From positions 1 through 15,375 of the forward strand of contig CAZNDO010000040.1 of NCBI GenBank assembly GCA_964571855.1: a stretch of DNA of 15,375 nt. Direction: 5' to 3'. The notes below the pieces were generated by a model, which worked only from the letters and a program-made list of their open reading frames with translations, was not told where the DNA came from and ran no database searches. Origin of the DNA: CAYYFX01 sp964571855 (GTDB lineage: Bacteria > ARS69). Every line of letters starts with the position of its first letter. Position 1 is the stretch's first letter. This document shows, piece after piece, positions 13,180 to 15,375 of this stretch. A program made the translations under genes and the position numbers.

Positions 13180-13184
13180 GGGAG
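13180..13184 (+). promoter_or_regulatory. Ribosome binding site supporting a TTG start
   Basis: GGGAG ends six bases before the TTG at 13191. Because the transporter has no ATG or GTG at its N-terminal membrane span, this site decides the start. A TTG start usually lowers translation. Confidence 0.6.
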
Positions 13185-13190
13185 CCCCGC

Positions 13191-14987
13191 TTGCTCGACA
13201 TCGTCCTCGTCGGCGTGATCGTGGTCGCCACCCTCGTGCTGTTCGGACTGGAGAAGCTGCGCGCGGACTTCGTGGCCATCCTCGTGCTGGTCACGCTGAT
13301 GATCCTGGGGTTGTTCCGTCCGGCGTTCCCGGACGTGGCGGAGACGCTCTCCGGCTTCAGCCATCCCGCCACCGTCACGATCGCCGCCATGTACGTGCTG
13401 GGCGGCGGCCTCGTCCGCACCGGCGTCGTGAACCGTCTGACCCGGGCCATCGTCAGCCTGGCCGGCGGGGACCCGCGCCGCGCCATCCCGCTCCTGTTCC
13501 TCACCGTGGGCATCGTGTCCGCGTTCGTGAGCAACACCGCCACGGTGGCCGTTTTCCTCCCGATCACGCTGGCGCTGTCCCGGGAGTGCGGCGTCTCGCC
13601 GTCCCGCACGCTGATCCCGCTCTCCTACGTGGCCATGGCGGGCGGCGTGTGCACGCTGGTGGGAACGTCCACGAACATCGTGGTGAGCACGTACGCGGCG
13701 TCGCGCGGGCTGGGCGAGCTGCCGATGTTCGCGCAGACGCCGCTCGGCACCGTGTTCCTGGCCATCACGCTGCTGTACGTGATCCTCGTGGCGCCGCGCC
13801 TCCTCCCGTCGGGGAGCGACGGCGGGATCTCGCTCGAGCAGAAGTACCGCCTGTCGAACTACCTCTCCACGCTCGTCGTGCGCGACACCTCGCCCCTGAT
13901 CGGCTCCTCGCCGGTGGAGGCGCGGTTGCGCGAGCGCCACCGGATCGACGTGCTGCGCATCGCCCGCGACGGCGAGGAGCGCTGGTTCGGCATCCGCGAC
14001 ACGCACCTGCGCGCCGGCGACCGCCTCCTCGTGCGCGGCGACGCGGAGGAGATCCTGAAGCTGCGCGACCTGGGCCTGGTCCCGCACGGCGAGCGCCGCC
14101 TCGCCGACCGCGAGCTCTCCTCCGAGGCCACCGCGATCTCCGAGGCCGTGGTCACGCCGCGCTCGGAGCTGGTGGGCTCGACCATCCGCGGCGCGGACTT
14201 CCGCCGCCGGTACGGCCTGTTCGTGCTCGCGCTGCGCAAGCACGGCAAGACGCTGACGTCCGGCATCTCGGACACCGCGCTGGAGCCGGGCGACACCCTG
14301 CTCCTGCAGGGACGCCGCGCGGTGCTGGAAGGCTACGCGGACCACCCGGACTTCCTGATCCTGCGCGAGGTCAGCTTCACGGAGCCGCGGCGCGGGCGCG
14401 CGCTGCACGCGGCGCTGATCATGATCGCGGTGGTCGTCTCGACCGCGCTGGGCCTGGTGCCCATCCTGCCCGCCGCGCTGCTCGGCGGGATCCTCATGGT
14501 GCTCACCGGCTGCCTGCAGGTGAAGGAGGCGCACGAGTCCATCGACTGGATGGTGCTGTTCCTCCTGGCCGGCCTCTTCCCCCTCGGCACCGCGATGGAG
14601 AAGACCGGCGCGGACACGCTCGTGGCCGGCTGGATCGGCCACCTGGGCCAGACCGCGGGACCGGGCGCCGCCGTGACGGCGTTCCTGGTCGGCTCCGTGC
14701 TGCTCACGTCGCTGGTGTCCAACACGGCCACCGCGATCCTGCTCTGCCCGATCGCCTTCGCCGTGGCCGGCCAACTCGCCGTGAGCCCGTGGCCGCTCCT
14801 GATGGCCATCGCCTTCGGCGCCTCCACCGACTTCGCGACCCCGATGGGCTACCAGACCAACCTGATGGTCTACGGCGCCGGCGGCTACCGCTTCCTGGAC
14901 TTCGTCCGCGCGGGCCTCCCCCTCACGATCCTCGTGGCGATCGCGGGGACGATCCTGATCCCGGTGTTCTTCCCTTTGTACCCGTGA
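13191..14987 (+). CDS. DASS/SLC13-type anion or carboxylate transporter with two RCK_C (TrkA-C) domains
   Basis: A 598-residue membrane protein with two homologous hydrophobic halves separated by a soluble segment. Each half carries the SNT signature of divalent-anion:Na+ symporters (114-116 in VSNTATVAVFLP, 510-512 in VSNTATAILLCP) and a later substrate/Na+ loop (LVGTSTN at 156-162, PMGYQTN at 551-557). Between them, about 217-297 and 313-395, are two RCK_C/TrkA-C-like domains, each with a GxxLRAGDRLLV- or LEPGDTLLL-type strand; these are thought to bind ligands and gate the carrier. Substrate cannot be told: sulfate, phosphate-like anions and dicarboxylates are all known in the superfamily. 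It overlaps the next gene by GTGA (14984-14987) and follows fprA by 21 bp. Its link to ferredoxin metabolism is unknown; shared Na+ use with Rnf is a speculation. Confidence 0.88.
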   Translation: MLDIVLVGVIVVATLVLFGLEKLRADFVAILVLVTLMILGLFRPAFPDVAETLSGFSHPATVTIAAMYVLGGGLVRTGVVNRLTRAIVSLAGGDPRRAIPLLFLTVGIVSAFVSNTATVAVFLPITLALSRECGVSPSRTLIPLSYVAMAGGVCTLVGTSTNIVVSTYAASRGLGELPMFAQTPLGTVFLAITLLYVILVAPRLLPSGSDGGISLEQKYRLSNYLSTLVVRDTSPLIGSSPVEARLRERHRIDVLRIARDGEERWFGIRDTHLRAGDRLLVRGDAEEILKLRDLGLVPHGERRLADRELSSEATAISEAVVTPRSELVGSTIRGADFRRRYGLFVLALRKHGKTLTSGISDTALEPGDTLLLQGRRAVLEGYADHPDFLILREVSFTEPRRGRALHAALIMIAVVVSTALGLVPILPAALLGGILMVLTGCLQVKEAHESIDWMVLFLLAGLFPLGTAMEKTGADTLVAGWIGHLGQTAGPGAAVTAFLVGSVLLTSLVSNTATAILLCPIAFAVAGQLAVSPWPLLMAIAFGASTDFATPMGYQTNLMVYGAGGYRFLDFVRAGLPLTILVAIAGTILIPVFFPLYP

Positions 14988-15322
14988 CCCGCCCCCCGAC
15001 GTCGAAGCGGAGGGGTCCGGCGCTCATCGCCATCGCCATCGCGACCGCGATCGGGATCCTGATCGGTTGGGCCGACACCCGTCCCGCGTGGGACGACACG
15101 GGAGTGACGGCGGGAGCGCTCCTGCTGGCCGCCCTGGTGCTGTCATGGATCAGACCCGGCAGTGCCTTCCCGATCGCCGCGGCGCTCGGCCTGCCGTCGC
15201 CGCTGATGCACGCGATCACGCACCGCAGCCCCGGCTCGATCTTCGCCGTGGCACTCAGCACGGCCGGCGCCGCCATCGGCCACGTCATCGGTCACGCGAT
15301 GGGCCGCGCTCGCGGCACCTGA
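14984..15322 (+). CDS. Small membrane protein of unknown function
   Basis: A 112-residue protein starting with GTG inside the transporter stop (GTGA overlap). It has a basic N-terminus (TRPPTSKRRG) and about four hydrophobic segments (roughly 12-28, 41-56, 61-76 and 86-104). A polar block, DTRPAWDDTGVTAG at 31-44, sits between the first two spans and contains acidic and Trp residues that could be conserved. I do not recognise a named family. The coupling to the transporter supports it as a real gene and suggests an accessory or co-regulated role, nothing more. The stop is TGA at 15320-15322. Confidence 0.75.
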   Translation: MTRPPTSKRRGPALIAIAIATAIGILIGWADTRPAWDDTGVTAGALLLAALVLSWIRPGSAFPIAAALGLPSPLMHAITHRSPGSIFAVALSTAGAAIGHVIGHAMGRARGT

Positions 15323-15340
15323 CGCGATCGCCGCCGTTCG

Positions 15341-15358
15341 GACCCCCCGCGGGGCGTC
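15341..15358 (+). terminator. Possible hairpin after the plus-strand operon
   Basis: GACCCCCC and GGGGCGTC form a stem with one mismatch and a two-base loop, 18 bases after the last stop codon. No T-run follows before the window ends at 15375, so termination is only suggested. Confidence 0.25.
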
Positions 15359-15375
15359 GGGCGGAGCGCGCGGCG

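Noticed and set aside
11733..14774. Minus-strand 1013-codon frame antisense to fprA and the transporter
   Set aside because: Composition is typical of a GC shadow (His, Arg, Ala, Gln, Asp) and there are no domains, while the opposite strand encodes clear enzyme motifs.
10793..14983. Plus-strand open frame of 1509 codons upstream of the small membrane protein
   Set aside because: Only its last 113 codons (14984-15322) look real. The rest is a Gly/Arg/Pro-rich shadow of rnfB, fprA and the transporter.
13191..14987. TrkA/Kef-type potassium channel or pump
   Set aside because: RCK_C domains are present, but the membrane halves carry the duplicated SNT and GTSTN-type signatures of DASS/SLC13 carriers and no potassium selectivity filter.
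1..15375. CRISPR arrays, tRNA or rRNA genes, transposases, phage genes
   Set aside because: No spaced direct repeats, RNA gene signatures or mobile-element proteins were seen on either strand.

Overview
The window is a very GC-rich (roughly 70% by eye) bacterial chromosomal segment, tightly packed, with no tRNA, rRNA, insertion sequence, phage or CRISPR signature. Third positions are strongly G/C in all real genes, so long shadow ORFs occur in every other frame. Gene content (clostridial-type RnfB, a very large pyruvate:ferredoxin oxidoreductase-like protein, plant-type and adrenodoxin-reductase-type ferredoxin reductases) suggests a high-GC bacterium that depends on ferredoxin metabolism. 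Gemmatimonadota, Acidobacteriota, Eisenbacteria-like or myxobacterial lineages would fit, but the sequence alone does not let me assign a phylum.

Minus strand, 11493 down to 152: nine genes in one direction, apparently one operon, in the order rnfB - nifJ-like - rnfC - rnfD - rnfG - rnfE - rnfA - small Cys-rich membrane protein - plant-type ferredoxin-NAD(P)H reductase. From rnfC to the reductase every junction is a 4-base ATGA or GTGA overlap. The only real gaps flank the nifJ-like gene (55 bp and 13 bp). The whole six-subunit Rnf membrane complex is present: FMN-binding Thr residues in RnfD and RnfG, membrane [2Fe-2S] Cys ligands in RnfA and RnfE, and Fe-S motifs in RnfB and RnfC.

Plus strand, 11757 to 15322: a divergent three-gene unit with an FprA/adrenodoxin-reductase-like NADPH:ferredoxin reductase, a DASS/SLC13-type transporter carrying two RCK_C (TrkA-C) domains, and a small membrane protein of unknown function. 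The 263-bp divergent intergenic region (11494-11756) holds two tandem copies of a palindrome, an AT-rich island and candidate promoters.

Working model (inference): the nifJ-like enzyme oxidises pyruvate or another 2-oxoacid and reduces ferredoxin, possibly through its own fused C-terminal ferredoxin domain. Rnf exchanges those electrons with NAD(H) while moving Na+ or H+ across the membrane. Two structurally unrelated ferredoxin-NAD(P) reductases link the same pool to soluble NAD(P)H. The locus therefore looks like a ferredoxin redox hub. Its least ordinary parts are the 1656-residue nifJ-like protein inside the rnf operon, a 72-residue NqrM-like candidate iron-delivery or maturation protein coupled to rnfA, and an RnfB whose last ferredoxin domain has lost exactly the ligands of one cluster while keeping those of the other.
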